Part shown: piece by piece, positions 57,043 to 64,000 of the stretch
Numbering within the stretch: position 1 is the stretch's first letter
Layout of the letters: the number at the start of each line of letters is the position of its first letter
Source: Acidobacteria bacterium Mor1
GTDB taxonomy: Bacteria > Acidobacteriota > Polarisedimenticolia > Polarisedimenticolales > Polarisedimenticolaceae
DNA: 64,000 nt
Assembly (NCBI GenBank): GCA_001664505.1
Contig: CP011806.1
Coordinates: forward strand, 2,518,904-2,582,903
Direction: 5' to 3'
Translations under genes and position numbers: made by a program
Notes under the pieces: model-generated
What the model saw: only the letters and a program-made list of their open reading frames with translations
The model's database searches: none
Told to the model about the DNA's origin: nothing

Positions 57043-57639
57043 TTACCTCTCAGGTGTGGGCCGGCGAGGTGCCGCCCCCGCTCGGTGATTGCCGCAGCCG
57101 TCGCCGTCGAACAGCGAACCCTGGCGCGGCCCGGTGTCTCCGGGGCCGGGCTGGTAGTAGCCCTGGCGGCGCGCCTCGTCGAGGATCTTGCCGTAGAGCC
57201 GCCGGAAGCCGGGTCCGTGATTGAAGTGTTTGAGATGGGCCAACTCGTGGCACAGGGTGTCGACGAGACTCGACTCCTTGAGCAGCCGGCCGGTGGTGGC
57301 GTGTCGCAGGCGAATACGGATGGTGCCGTCGGAATAGCAGATCCCGTAGTGCTCGGTCACCCCGTCCTGCTCGGGTTCCAACACGTAGCCGCCGAGCTTG
57401 AACTTCCGGGCCAGTTCCCGGCCTTGCTCCTTGAGCCGGTCCATGGCCGCCTTGTCCTCGTCGACCTTCTGCTCGCGGGGGGTCGCCGAACGGCCGGGCA
57501 GCCTGGCCAGGCGGGCCAGGACACCGGCGCTCGAGGGACGCAGCTGCAGTTCCTCGGCCGGGAACAGTCGCGGCATGGCGGCCCGTCCGGCCGCTCGTGC
57601 GCCGCGGGTCGTCCGGCGGCTGCCGGAACTTCCGCTCAC
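57043..57639 (-). CDS. SprT/WLM-like zinc metallopeptidase
   Basis: 198 residues from GTG 57639, overlapping the hemB stop (GTGA). The zinc site is [12 protein letters not shown] (H131, E132, H135, third ligand H141), with a basic N-terminus and a flexible C-terminus. The surrounding pattern ([47 protein letters not shown]) fits SprT/YgjP-type peptidases, whose eukaryotic relative Wss1 removes DNA-protein cross-links. The role is unknown here, and the position between hemB and hemL is odd but tightly coupled. Confidence 0.85.
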   Translation of the reverse strand: MSGSSGSRRTTRGARAAGRAAMPRLFPAEELQLRPSSAGVLARLARLPGRSATPREQKVDEDKAAMDRLKEQGRELARKFKLGGYVLEPEQDGVTEHYGICYSDGTIRIRLRHATTGRLLKESSLVDTLCHELAHLKHFNHGPGFRRLYGKILDEARRQGYYQPGPGDTGPRQGSLFDGDGCGNHRAGAAPRRPTPER

Positions 57640-58625
57640 CCGCGCCTCAGGGCCCGGGCCGCCTCCCGGGCGTGGTAGGTCAGGATCACATCGGCCCCGG
57701 CGCGCTTGATGCAGGTCAGCACCTCGAGCATCAGCCGGTCCCGATCGACCCAGCCTTTCTCTCCGCCGGCGGCCAGCAGCGAGAACTCGCCGCTGACGTT
57801 GTAGGCCGCCACCGGTACCTCGAAGGTCTGCTTGACCCGGGAGACGATGTCGAGATACGCCATCGCCGGTTTGACCATCACGATGTCGGCGCCTTCGTCG
57901 AGATCCAGGGCGACCTCTTTCAGCGCCTCATCGCCGTTGGCCGGGTCCATCTGATAGCCGCTGCGGTCGCCGAACTGGGGCGTCGAGCCCGCCGCCTCGC
58001 GGAACGGGCCGTAGAACGCCGAGGCGTACTTGGCGGCGTAGGACATCAGGATCGTCTGGTCGTGGCCTGCGTCGTCGAGGGCGCCGCGGATCACTCCGAC
58101 CCGGCCGTCCATCATGTCCGAGGGAGCGACCACGTCGGCACCGGCCTCGGCGTGGGAGAGCGCCGTCCGGGCCAGGAGCTCCAGGGTCGGGTCGTTCCGG
58201 ACCTCCTCCCCTTCGAGCACGCCGCAGTGGCCGTGATCGGTGTATTCGCAGAGACAGACGTCGGTGATCACCAGGAGGCCCGGCACCTCTTTCTTGAGCG
58301 CCCGCACCCCCTGCTGGACCGCGGCCTCGGGATCCCAGGCCTCGGAGCCTTCGGGATCCTTGCGCTCGGGGATGCCGAACAGGATCACTGCGCGGATGCC
58401 TTCTTCGTAGGCGGCGGCGGCCTCCTCGACCAGGCGATCCACCGAAAGGTGGTAGTTGCCCGGCATGGCGCCGATTTCGGTCCGCACCCCCTTACCGGGG
58501 CAGACGAACAACGGGTAGATGAAATCCGCCGGCTGCAGCACGGTCTCCCGCACCATCTCGCGAATGGCGGCAGAGCGGCGCAGGCGCCGGGGGCGGCTCT
58601 GCAGGAACATGCGAAGGTCTGTCAT
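57636..58625 (-). CDS. hemB: Porphobilinogen synthase HemB (delta-aminolevulinate dehydratase)
   Basis: HemB condenses two aminolevulinates to porphobilinogen. The 329-residue protein keeps the active-site lysines K199 ([17 protein letters not shown]) and K252 ([12 protein letters not shown]), and the zinc cysteines C124, C126 and C134 ([14 protein letters not shown]), so it is the zinc-type enzyme. A TATAAT box lies 8 bases before the ATG. It is coupled to a metallopeptidase gene and followed by hemL. Confidence 0.96.
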   Translation of the reverse strand: MTDLRMFLQSRPRRLRRSAAIREMVRETVLQPADFIYPLFVCPGKGVRTEIGAMPGNYHLSVDRLVEEAAAAYEEGIRAVILFGIPERKDPEGSEAWDPEAAVQQGVRALKKEVPGLLVITDVCLCEYTDHGHCGVLEGEEVRNDPTLELLARTALSHAEAGADVVAPSDMMDGRVGVIRGALDDAGHDQTILMSYAAKYASAFYGPFREAAGSTPQFGDRSGYQMDPANGDEALKEVALDLDEGADIVMVKPAMAYLDIVSRVKQTFEVPVAAYNVSGEFSLLAAGGEKGWVDRDRLMLEVLTCIKRAGADVILTYHAREAARALRRG

Positions 58626-58633
58626 CGACCCTC

Positions 58634-58639
58634 ATTATA
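58634..58639 (-). promoter_or_regulatory. -10 box of the hem operon
   Basis: A perfect TATAAT on the minus strand ends 8 bases before the hemB ATG (58625). The -35 region is weak. A start 7 bases beyond the box would leave almost no leader, although GAGG is present 4 bases before the ATG. Confidence 0.45.
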
Positions 58640-58668
58640 GGCCGCCCGGCGCCAGCCCGTCGGCACGC

Positions 58669-58697
58669 TTGCGCCGCCCGATGGGACGGTCTAGAGT
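58669..58697 (+). promoter_or_regulatory. Promoter of the tRNA-Met gene
   Basis: TTGCGC (58669-58674) and TAGAGT (58692-58697) are 17 bases apart and place a start near 58704, 14 bases before the tRNA. It is divergent from the hemB promoter. Confidence 0.5.
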
Positions 58698-58717
58698 ACG
58701 CGGATCCCAAACCCCGT

Positions 58718-58794
58718 GGCGGCGTAGCTCAGTTGGTTAGAGCGACGGACTCATAACCCGTAGGTCAGTGGTTCAAATCCACTCGCCGCTACCA
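58718..58794 (+). tRNA. tRNA-Met (anticodon CAT), with encoded CCA
   Basis: A 77-nt cloverleaf: acceptor GGCGGCG/CGCCGCT with G1-U72 wobble, D arm GCTC..GAGC, anticodon loop CTCATAA (CAT), T arm AGTGG TTCAAAT CCACT and 3' ACCA. The fifth anticodon-stem pair is A31-C39, a mismatch. Elongator tRNA-Met fits best. The lysidine-modified tRNA-Ile(CAT) is not excluded from the anticodon alone, and an initiator is unlikely because the anticodon stem lacks the three G-C pairs next to the loop. Confidence 0.9.
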
Positions 58795-58798
58795 CTTC

Positions 58799-58814
58799 GG
58801 GGCCCTCGGGCCCC
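58799..58814 (+). other. Hairpin between tRNA and selenoprotein gene
   Basis: GGGGCC and GGCCCC close a 4-base loop (CTCG) five bases after the tRNA 3' end; an A-run, not a T-run, follows, so it is not a classical terminator. It could act in tRNA 3' processing of a shared transcript. Confidence 0.3.
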
Positions 58815-58834
58815 CGGGAAAAAGGGCGAGCCGG

Positions 58835-59401
58835 ATGTCCTCCTGGATCCGCATGATCGGCAAGGACGAGGCCGACGGCCAACTCGCCGAGCTCTACGAC
58901 AAGATCGCCCCCGGCGACGAACTGGTGGACAACATCCTCGGCGTGCACTCCCTGCACCCCCAGTCCCTGGCCGACCACCTCCAGTTGTACAAGACGATCA
59001 TGTACGGCAAGAGCCCGCTCAGCCGGCGGGAACGAGAGATGGTGGCGGTGGCCGTCAGCGTGGCCAACGACTGCCACTACTGAACGATCCACCACGGGGC
59101 GGGGCTCCGTAAGATCACAAAAGACGCGGAACTGGTAGAACGGCTCGCCGCCGATCCCGACGGCATCGATGTCTCGCCTCGTGAGCGGGCGCTGCTGGAC
59201 TGGGCGCTCAAGGTCACCCGCACGCCGTGGGAGATGACCCGCGAGGACCTGCAGCCGCTGAAGGAGGTCGCCGGCCTCGACGACCGCGGCATCCTGGATC
59301 TGTCGCTGGTGACCGCCTACTTCGCCTTCGTCAATCGCCTCGCCGATTCACTGGGGGTCGAGGTCGAGCCCGGCGGTCCGCCCCACGCCACCCGGGACTG
59401 A
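58835..59401 (+). CDS. AhpD-like peroxidase-related selenoprotein (in-frame UGA = Sec)
   Basis: The frame opens at ATG 58835, meets TGA at 59081-59083, and continues in the same frame to a TGA at 59399-59401 (188 residues). Residues around the first TGA are ANDCHY-U-TIHHGAG: Cys80-x-x-Sec83, where CxxC is found in AhpD/carboxymuconolactone-decarboxylase-type enzymes, followed by the paired His of the family. Downstream, KITKDAELVERLAADPDGIDVSPRERALLDWALKVTRTPWEMT and DRGILDLSLVTAYFAFVNRLADSLGVEVEP are typical of peroxidase-related enzymes. A SECIS-like hairpin lies just after the TGA. The gene is likely a thiol peroxidase or oxidoreductase. Without recoding, an 82-residue fragment would end before the active site. 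Confidence 0.88.
59086..59116 (+). promoter_or_regulatory. Candidate bacterial SECIS element
   Basis: A lower stem GATC/GATC (59086-59089, 59113-59116) and an upper 6-bp stem (ACGGGG 59094-59099 with CTCCGT 59105-59110, one G-U) enclose the loop CGGGG. The loop begins 17 bases after the UGA and carries the G-rich apex recognised by SelB. This agrees with the known bacterial layout; the fold is drawn by hand. Confidence 0.7.
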
Positions 59402-59429
59402 ATCACCTTCCCTTCGGCTGCGCTCAGGG

Positions 59430-59789
59430 CTAGCGATCTTTGGCGCCCTGGCAATTGATGCAGAGGAGGGCGTCGGGCTGCGCCTGAAGGCGCTTGAACG
59501 CCACCGGCTGCCTGCAGGAAAGGCACGCCCCGTAGGTCCCGGCCTCGACCCGGCTCAGCGCCGACTCGACACGTTTCAGTCGATTCTCCGCCTCGAGCCG
59601 ATTGGCCCGGGTCATGCTCTGCTGCTGCATGGCGTCCATCCGGCTGAGGCGTCCGATCGGCTGGTCCAGTTCCACCGGCTTGGCTCCATCGGCAGAGAGA
59701 TCCAGCATGTCCCGCAGCTCATCCTGTAAGGCGACCAGCGCCTGGCGCAGCTCTTCCCGCTGCGCGTCGGTCAATGGAGGCACGCTCAT
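59430..59789 (-). CDS. DksA/TraR-type C4 zinc-finger protein
   Basis: 119 residues with an N-terminal coiled coil and a C4 zinc finger C89-x2-C92-x17-C110-x2-C113 (CLSCRQPVAFKRLQAQPDALLCINC). The family binds the RNA polymerase secondary channel. The D-x-x-D-x-A tip of DksA is replaced by GRLSRMDAMQ, so ppGpp-synergy may differ. It starts in the stop of the membrane-protein gene (ATGA), so it is the last gene of the pseudokinase operon, and it is convergent with the selenoprotein gene. Confidence 0.88.
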   Translation of the reverse strand: MSVPPLTDAQREELRQALVALQDELRDMLDLSADGAKPVELDQPIGRLSRMDAMQQQSMTRANRLEAENRLKRVESALSRVEAGTYGACLSCRQPVAFKRLQAQPDALLCINCQGAKDR

Positions 59790-60223
59790 TGCCCCTCCCC
59801 CGGCGGCAGGATCGCCGCCGCCAGCTCCGCTGCCTCGAAACGATGGGTCTCGTCGCGGAACCGCTCGTAGAGCACCTTGTCGTCCTCGACCCTGAAGGCG
59901 ACGTTCACCGCCGTGACCGCCTCCCGCTCGGCGAAGGCGCTGTAGGCCCGGCCGGCGATCTCGCGAGCCAACGCAACCCGGTCCGGCGCCTCGGCGGCGC
60001 GCTCGGAGTTGATCCAGGTGACCACGAGGACGATGGCATGCTCCTCGCCGGTGCGGGAAAGGGCGATCGCCTCTCCGGGGTACGCCTCGACCAGGACCCC
60101 GCGAGCCTCGGCCAGATCTCCGAGCTTCGCCAGATATCCCGGCACGAACCGCACCGTGGCGACACCCACCACCGCGAGCAACAGCAGGGCCACCGCGATG
60201 GAAGTCAGCCTGCCGCGGCTCAC
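59786..60223 (-). CDS. Small membrane-anchored protein of unknown function
   Basis: 145 residues from GTG 60223, which overlaps the pseudokinase stop (GTGA). The N-terminus is a membrane helix (LTSIAVALLLLAVVGVATVRFV) and the rest an extracytoplasmic domain: ALSRTGEEHAIVLVVTWINSERAAEAPDRVALAREIAGRAYSAFAEREAVTAVNVAFRVEDD, an alpha-beta pattern with no family I recognise. It lies between the pseudokinase and the DksA-like gene with overlaps on both sides, so the three are translated together. Confidence 0.75.
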   Translation of the reverse strand: MSRGRLTSIAVALLLLAVVGVATVRFVPGYLAKLGDLAEARGVLVEAYPGEAIALSRTGEEHAIVLVVTWINSERAAEAPDRVALAREIAGRAYSAFAEREAVTAVNVAFRVEDDKVLYERFRDETHRFEAAELAAAILPPGEGQ

Positions 60224-62298
60224 TCGAACCTCCGGTAGTCGAAACGAACCGCCCGGCCCTCGACGATGCGCACTCCGGAACCCATCCCCACCACCCGCCG
60301 GCGAGTCCCGTCGGGGGTCAGCACCGCCACCGGCGTGTAGAGGCCACGCTTGCTCAGCCGGACCTGGTAGGTTCCGTCCTCGCCGCTGGGTTCGCTGACG
60401 AACTCCCGATCGTCGGCATCGGCGACGATGGTGCGATAGCCGGCGCCGGGGCGTTCGGTCCCCGGCGCAAAGACCACGCCGTAGAAGCCGGTGATCGCCG
60501 GCGTCTCCCTGGACTCGAACGGATCGACGTAGGGCGCTTCCTTGCCGCCGCCTTCCACCACTCCCGCCGATGCCGAACCGCAAAGATTCAACTCGAAGTT
60601 GCGGCCGGACCAGATCCGGGCACCGAGCCCGCTGCCCGAGAGCTTGATCCGCCGGCCGCGGCCATCGACCAGGGCCACCGGGTCGTACCGCGCCCCCGGC
60701 GGCACGGGAATGTTGAACTGCCCGCCGTCGCGGCTGGCCGAACTCTCGTGTTCGAAGCCCTCGCCGTCGGCGACCACCACCATCCAGCCGTCCACGGGGT
60801 CGCGGGTACCCGGGCGGCAGACCACGCCGTACATCCCGGTCTGCTCGATGTCGGGAGCGCTCAGAGCGAAGGGGTCGGCCTGGGCATCGGAAAGCGACTC
60901 GCCCATGTCGCGGACCGACGAGGCGTCGGCGACGCTCATCGGCGCGTCGGAGATCAGGTCGACCTCGTCGTCGTCCGGCCGGTTGATTTGCTTCGGTGCG
61001 GTTCGCGGCTCGATTCCAGGGTCGTCGGCGGCGGCGCCGCCGTCGGAATCATCGGCGTCCCCGGCCGAGTCGTCATCCGATTCTTCTGTGGCGCCCGCAA
61101 GTGCCCCATCCTCCCCCGGCTCGTCTCCGTTTCCTCCGGGGTCCTCGACGGTCGCGTCGGAGGCATAGGGCGGCAGGATCTCCGCTTCCGAAGCTCCGTC
61201 CGGATCTGCGCTGCCGCTCGAGGGCTCGAACCCACGCTCGCGACCGGCTTCAGCGGACCGGGCGACGAGTTCTCCCGCCGGGCCCCCTCCTTCGGCCAGG
61301 ACCGGCTCGGCGGTGCGTACGTGTCTCATCCCCTGCACCAGACTGGCCAGGAGCAACAGCAACACCGCGGCCCGCCCGGCCCAGGCCAACGGGCCGGCGC
61401 TCCCGGCCGCCTCCGCCGCGGAACCCCGCGAACCCTGTTCGGCCGCTGCGGCAGGCGCCTGGGGCTCTTCGAGCAGCTCCAGCAGCTCCGCCCGCACCGC
61501 GGCGGCGCTCTCGTAGCGTTGCTCCGGATCCCGGGCCAGACAGCCGGCCAGGATCCGCATCAGCCCCCGGGGAATCGAGGGATGCACCGGCTTCGAAGGT
61601 TCGCTCTCACCGGTGATGACCTTGCGCACGTAGAGCCGCACGTTGGGTGCGCGGTAGGGAAGATCCAGCGTCACCGCCTCGAACAGGCAGGCGCCGAGGG
61701 CGTAGATGTCTTCCCGAACCGAGGGGGGCGCCTCGGGATCGCGCAACCGCTCGGGCGCCAGGTAGAACGCCTCCTCCCCCGGCTCCCCGTCCTCGCTTTC
61801 CCGGGCGACCTCGCGGCTCGCCTCGGCGTCGAAGCCGCCGAGCAGCAGGCGCTGTTCGTCCTCGACCCAGGTCAGGCTCCACGGTCCGATGCCGCCGTGG
61901 AACACCTCCCGGCGATGAGCCATGTCGAGCCCGCCGGCCACATCGGCGAAGGCCTCGATCATGGCGTGGACGTGGGCGGCCCAGTCGGGCGGGTAGTCGC
62001 CGGTCTCGTCCTGGATCTGCCCCTGATCCCACAGCAGCGCGTCGAGGGTCCGGCCCTCGTGCCAGGCGGTGGCGAGGAACGGCTTGCCCTCGGTCTCGCC
62101 GTGGTCGACGACCTGCAGGATGTTGGGGTGGTCCAGCTCACCGTCGAGCCAGGCGGGTTCCCCGGCGCGGAAGCCGGGATCCGCCTCGTGACGCACCGAG
62201 AGAGTCACCGGCAGGTCGTCTTCACGACGCCGGGCCTCGTAGACGGTCTCGTCGTCGGTCCGCTCGAGGGTGCTCAGGATCTCGAAGTGATCAACCAT
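60220..62298 (-). CDS. Transmembrane pseudokinase with two repeated extracytoplasmic domains
   Basis: 692 residues: a Ser/Thr-kinase fold (1-275), a membrane helix (about 303-322), an acidic linker and two repeated beta-rich domains (GMYGVVCRPGTRDPVDGWMVVVAD and GFYGVVFAPGTERPGAGYRTIVAD). Key kinase residues are missing: the VAIK Lys is Ser34 (VTLSVR), the HRDLKPxN loop is HGGIGPWS (134-141), and DFG is GFD (155-157). The APE motif (APER) and the helical C-lobe (DIYALGACLFEAVT, GCLARDPEQRY) remain. So it is probably a non-catalytic pseudokinase that transmits or scaffolds a signal. Confidence 0.85.
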   Translation of the reverse strand: MVDHFEILSTLERTDDETVYEARRREDDLPVTLSVRHEADPGFRAGEPAWLDGELDHPNILQVVDHGETEGKPFLATAWHEGRTLDALLWDQGQIQDETGDYPPDWAAHVHAMIEAFADVAGGLDMAHRREVFHGGIGPWSLTWVEDEQRLLLGGFDAEASREVARESEDGEPGEEAFYLAPERLRDPEAPPSVREDIYALGACLFEAVTLDLPYRAPNVRLYVRKVITGESEPSKPVHPSIPRGLMRILAGCLARDPEQRYESAAAVRAELLELLEEPQAPAAAAEQGSRGSAAEAAGSAGPLAWAGRAAVLLLLLASLVQGMRHVRTAEPVLAEGGGPAGELVARSAEAGRERGFEPSSGSADPDGASEAEILPPYASDATVEDPGGNGDEPGEDGALAGATEESDDDSAGDADDSDGGAAADDPGIEPRTAPKQINRPDDDEVDLISDAPMSVADASSVRDMGESLSDAQADPFALSAPDIEQTGMYGVVCRPGTRDPVDGWMVVVADGEGFEHESSASRDGGQFNIPVPPGARYDPVALVDGRGRRIKLSGSGLGARIWSGRNFELNLCGSASAGVVEGGGKEAPYVDPFESRETPAITGFYGVVFAPGTERPGAGYRTIVADADDREFVSEPSGEDGTYQVRLSKRGLYTPVAVLTPDGTRRRVVGMGSGVRIVEGRAVRFDYRRFE

Positions 62299-62424
62299 CG
62301 GTCCGGGACGGCGTTCTCCTGCCGGCTGACGGCGCCGGCCCGGTTCGGCTCAATCCGAACCGCCCCATTGTAGGGATTTTCACCAACCGAAGTGGCAGGA
62401 ACCGGCAGAAGGATTGCCGGGGGA

Positions 62425-64000
62425 TCAGAAGCTGCCGGCGACCACCAGCGCGACGTTGCGGCCCACCGCCAGGGGGGCGACCTCGTCGGTGCTGTCCGGG
62501 TAGGCCTTGTCCAGGGCGTTCTTGACCAGCAGGCGCGCCTCGAAGGCATCGGAGATCCGCACCCCCGCCGACAGGTCCAGCACGGCGAAACCGGGGCGCT
62601 CGATCTCGTTGTTGCCCGGCTCGTCGTCCCGCGCGAAGGCGCTCAGGTGTGCCCGCCACCAGAACCGGCCGACCCGCTGGCGGATCGAGATCGTGCCACC
62701 GGGGCCGGGCACGCTGGCCGCCGGAGTGCCGTCGTCGAGCACCTCACCCTCGGCCCAGTTGAGGGTCGCCCGCAGGTTGATCTGCCGGGGCAGCACGAAG
62801 TCCGACTCGACCTCGACACCCCTCAACTCCACCTCGCCCCGATTGCGGAACAGGAACTCGTTGACCCCGCTGACCGGGCGGAAGCGTTCGACCAGATTCT
62901 CGATGGTGTAGTGGTAGCCGAAGACCGCGAAGCGGGCCTTGCCCTGCTGGGTGCGGAAGGCCACGTCGTACTGCCGGGTCCGTTCGGGCTCCAGATCCGG
63001 GTTACCCAGGATCAGGCCGCGGCCGGTGATGCCGGCGAAGTAGCGATCGGACAACGTCGGGTCGCGAAAGCCCCGGGCGTACTGCAGGCTGGCGCTGGAA
63101 TCCTCAGCCACGTCGAAGTTAAACGCCAGGTAGCCCGAGGCCGCACTCTCCGAAGACGAGCGATCGCCGAAGGTGCCGCCGGTGCTTTCGGTCTCGACGA
63201 GATCCCCCCGTAGCCCCGCCGAAAGCGCGACCTTGGTTGCCAGGGGTTGCTCGATCTCGGCGAACAGCCCGTAGTCGATCTTCTCGGCATCCTCGATGGA
63301 GCGGGAGTCCTGAAGGACCTGGGAGATTCCTCCGGTCCGCTCGAACTCCTGATCCAACGCCTCGAGGTTGAAGCGGGAGGTGATGTCGACGCCGAGCCGG
63401 AATAACCCTTCGCCCCAGGAGCGGGTGCCCACGGCGCGGAGCATGGCGTCGTTGGCCTCGACATCGGCGCGGCGGGTGGTCACGGTGCCGGCGTCGGTGA
63501 TTTCGGTATCGGTCACCAGACGATAGCGGCCGACGAAGCCGTCGACCTCCAGGCTCTGGAAACCGATAAGGTTCTGAAACTCGGCTCCGAGGGTGAAGCG
63601 CTCGGAATCCTCGACGGGATAGAACACCCGGCGATTCCCCGGGTCTCGTTCCGGCTTCCCGATGTCGCGCCCCCGGTCGATCTGAAGTCCGAAGGTGATC
63701 CTCGCGTCGCCGACGGGGAACAACCCGCGCAGCAGACCACCCCGGGTCTCGGTGCCCGAGTCGGGGATGACTCCGGCGGGCGACTCGTAGTCGTCGGCGT
63801 CCCGGCTGTGCCCCTGGAACAGCAGCGCGCCCCCCTCCCCTACCGGCAGGTTCAGTTCCAACGCCGCGGTGGTCATCTCGAGTCCGGAGACGCCGGAGAT
63901 CTCGTAGCGGCCATCGAAGCCGTCGGGGCGAGGACGCGGGGTGCGGGCATGGATGATGCCGCCCAGGGCATCGGAGCCGTAGGCCACCGAACCGGGGCCC
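62425..64000 (-). CDS. TonB-dependent outer-membrane receptor, 5' part beyond right edge (partial)
   Basis: An open frame runs from the right edge to the stop at 62425. It starts inside the plug domain (GPGSVAYGSDALGGIIHA) and continues with barrel strands to RNVALVVAGSF, ending in Phe as outer-membrane barrels do. Barrel signatures are FRDPTLSDRYFAGITGRG, ILGNPDLEPERTRQYDVAFR, LVERFRPVSGVNEFLFRNRGEVELRGVEVE and VKNALDKAYPDS. The ligand is unknown; siderophore, cobalamin or carbohydrate are possible. Confidence 0.9.
   Translation of the reverse strand, partial: GPGSVAYGSDALGGIIHARTPRPRPDGFDGRYEISGVSGLEMTTAALELNLPVGEGGALLFQGHSRDADDYESPAGVIPDSGTETRGGLLRGLFPVGDARITFGLQIDRGRDIGKPERDPGNRRVFYPVEDSERFTLGAEFQNLIGFQSLEVDGFVGRYRLVTDTEITDAGTVTTRRADVEANDAMLRAVGTRSWGEGLFRLGVDITSRFNLEALDQEFERTGGISQVLQDSRSIEDAEKIDYGLFAEIEQPLATKVALSAGLRGDLVETESTGGTFGDRSSSESAASGYLAFNFDVAEDSSASLQYARGFRDPTLSDRYFAGITGRGLILGNPDLEPERTRQYDVAFRTQQGKARFAVFGYHYTIENLVERFRPVSGVNEFLFRNRGEVELRGVEVESDFVLPRQINLRATLNWAEGEVLDDGTPAASVPGPGGTISIRQRVGRFWWRAHLSAFARDDEPGNNEIERPGFAVLDLSAGVRISDAFEARLLVKNALDKAYPDSTDEVAPLAVGRNVALVVAGSF

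Overview
The window is a GC-rich bacterial chromosome segment with no rRNA, CRISPR array, insertion sequence or prophage. An exported protein at 52651-54483 carries the von Willebrand-type domain that is characteristic of Acidobacteriota. Together with a eukaryote-like citrate synthase, many signal-peptide proteins (LamG, FG-GAP, TonB receptor) and a fused 2-oxoacid dehydrogenase E1, this points to a Gram-negative member of the Acidobacteriota. This is inference from family content; no search was run.

Layout. 1-10 kb: secreted proteins (a partial left-edge protein, an HExxH/FG-GAP protein, a DUF1579 protein, a LamG protein, a lipoprotein of the sulfatase/phosphatase fold and an unknown exported protein). 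10-19.6 kb: ttcA, citrate synthase, a glycosyltransferase coupled to a TMEM175-like channel, uvrA, then folD and coaE. 19.7-25.3 kb: a short hibernation-factor gene with an SD-masking leader hairpin, an outer-membrane barrel, a pilin-like pair, and a minus-strand coenzyme run folK-dNK-panB-panC-panD. 25.4-32.4 kb: TPR protein, glmU, glmS, uvrD/pcrA and efp. 32.5-35.05 kb: a possible aminolipid locus (Asp/Asn-hydroxylase fold, PlsC-like and FeeM/OlsB-like acyltransferases). 35.05-35.96 kb: a gene-free stretch with a large imperfect inverted repeat and an orphan terminator. 36-39.4 kb: glutaryl-CoA dehydrogenase and a fused E1. 39.5-55.6 kb: recX/rlmD-like, recQ, a membrane-anchored SecA paralogue, fosX, an FMN reductase, hrpB, a HAD phosphatase, the VWA protein and one frameshifted exported-protein gene. 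55.8-58.6 kb: hemB, a metallopeptidase and hemL. 58.7-64 kb: tRNA-Met(CAT), an AhpD-like selenoprotein, a coupled pseudokinase/membrane protein/DksA-like operon, and a TonB-dependent receptor cut by the right edge.

The strongest unusual results are: (1) an in-frame UGA at 59081 in a C-x-x-U redox motif, followed by a SECIS-like hairpin, so the gene continues to 59401; (2) the nested inverted repeat at 35085-35637; (3) a transmembrane pseudokinase lacking its catalytic residues, translationally coupled to a DksA/TraR zinc-finger protein; (4) a SecA paralogue ending in a membrane helix; (5) the aminolipid-like locus; and (6) a decayed copy of the ttcA 3' end at 6738-6787. Many gene pairs overlap by GTGA or ATGA, which fixed several starts (fosX, recX, the glycosyltransferase, the metallopeptidase).
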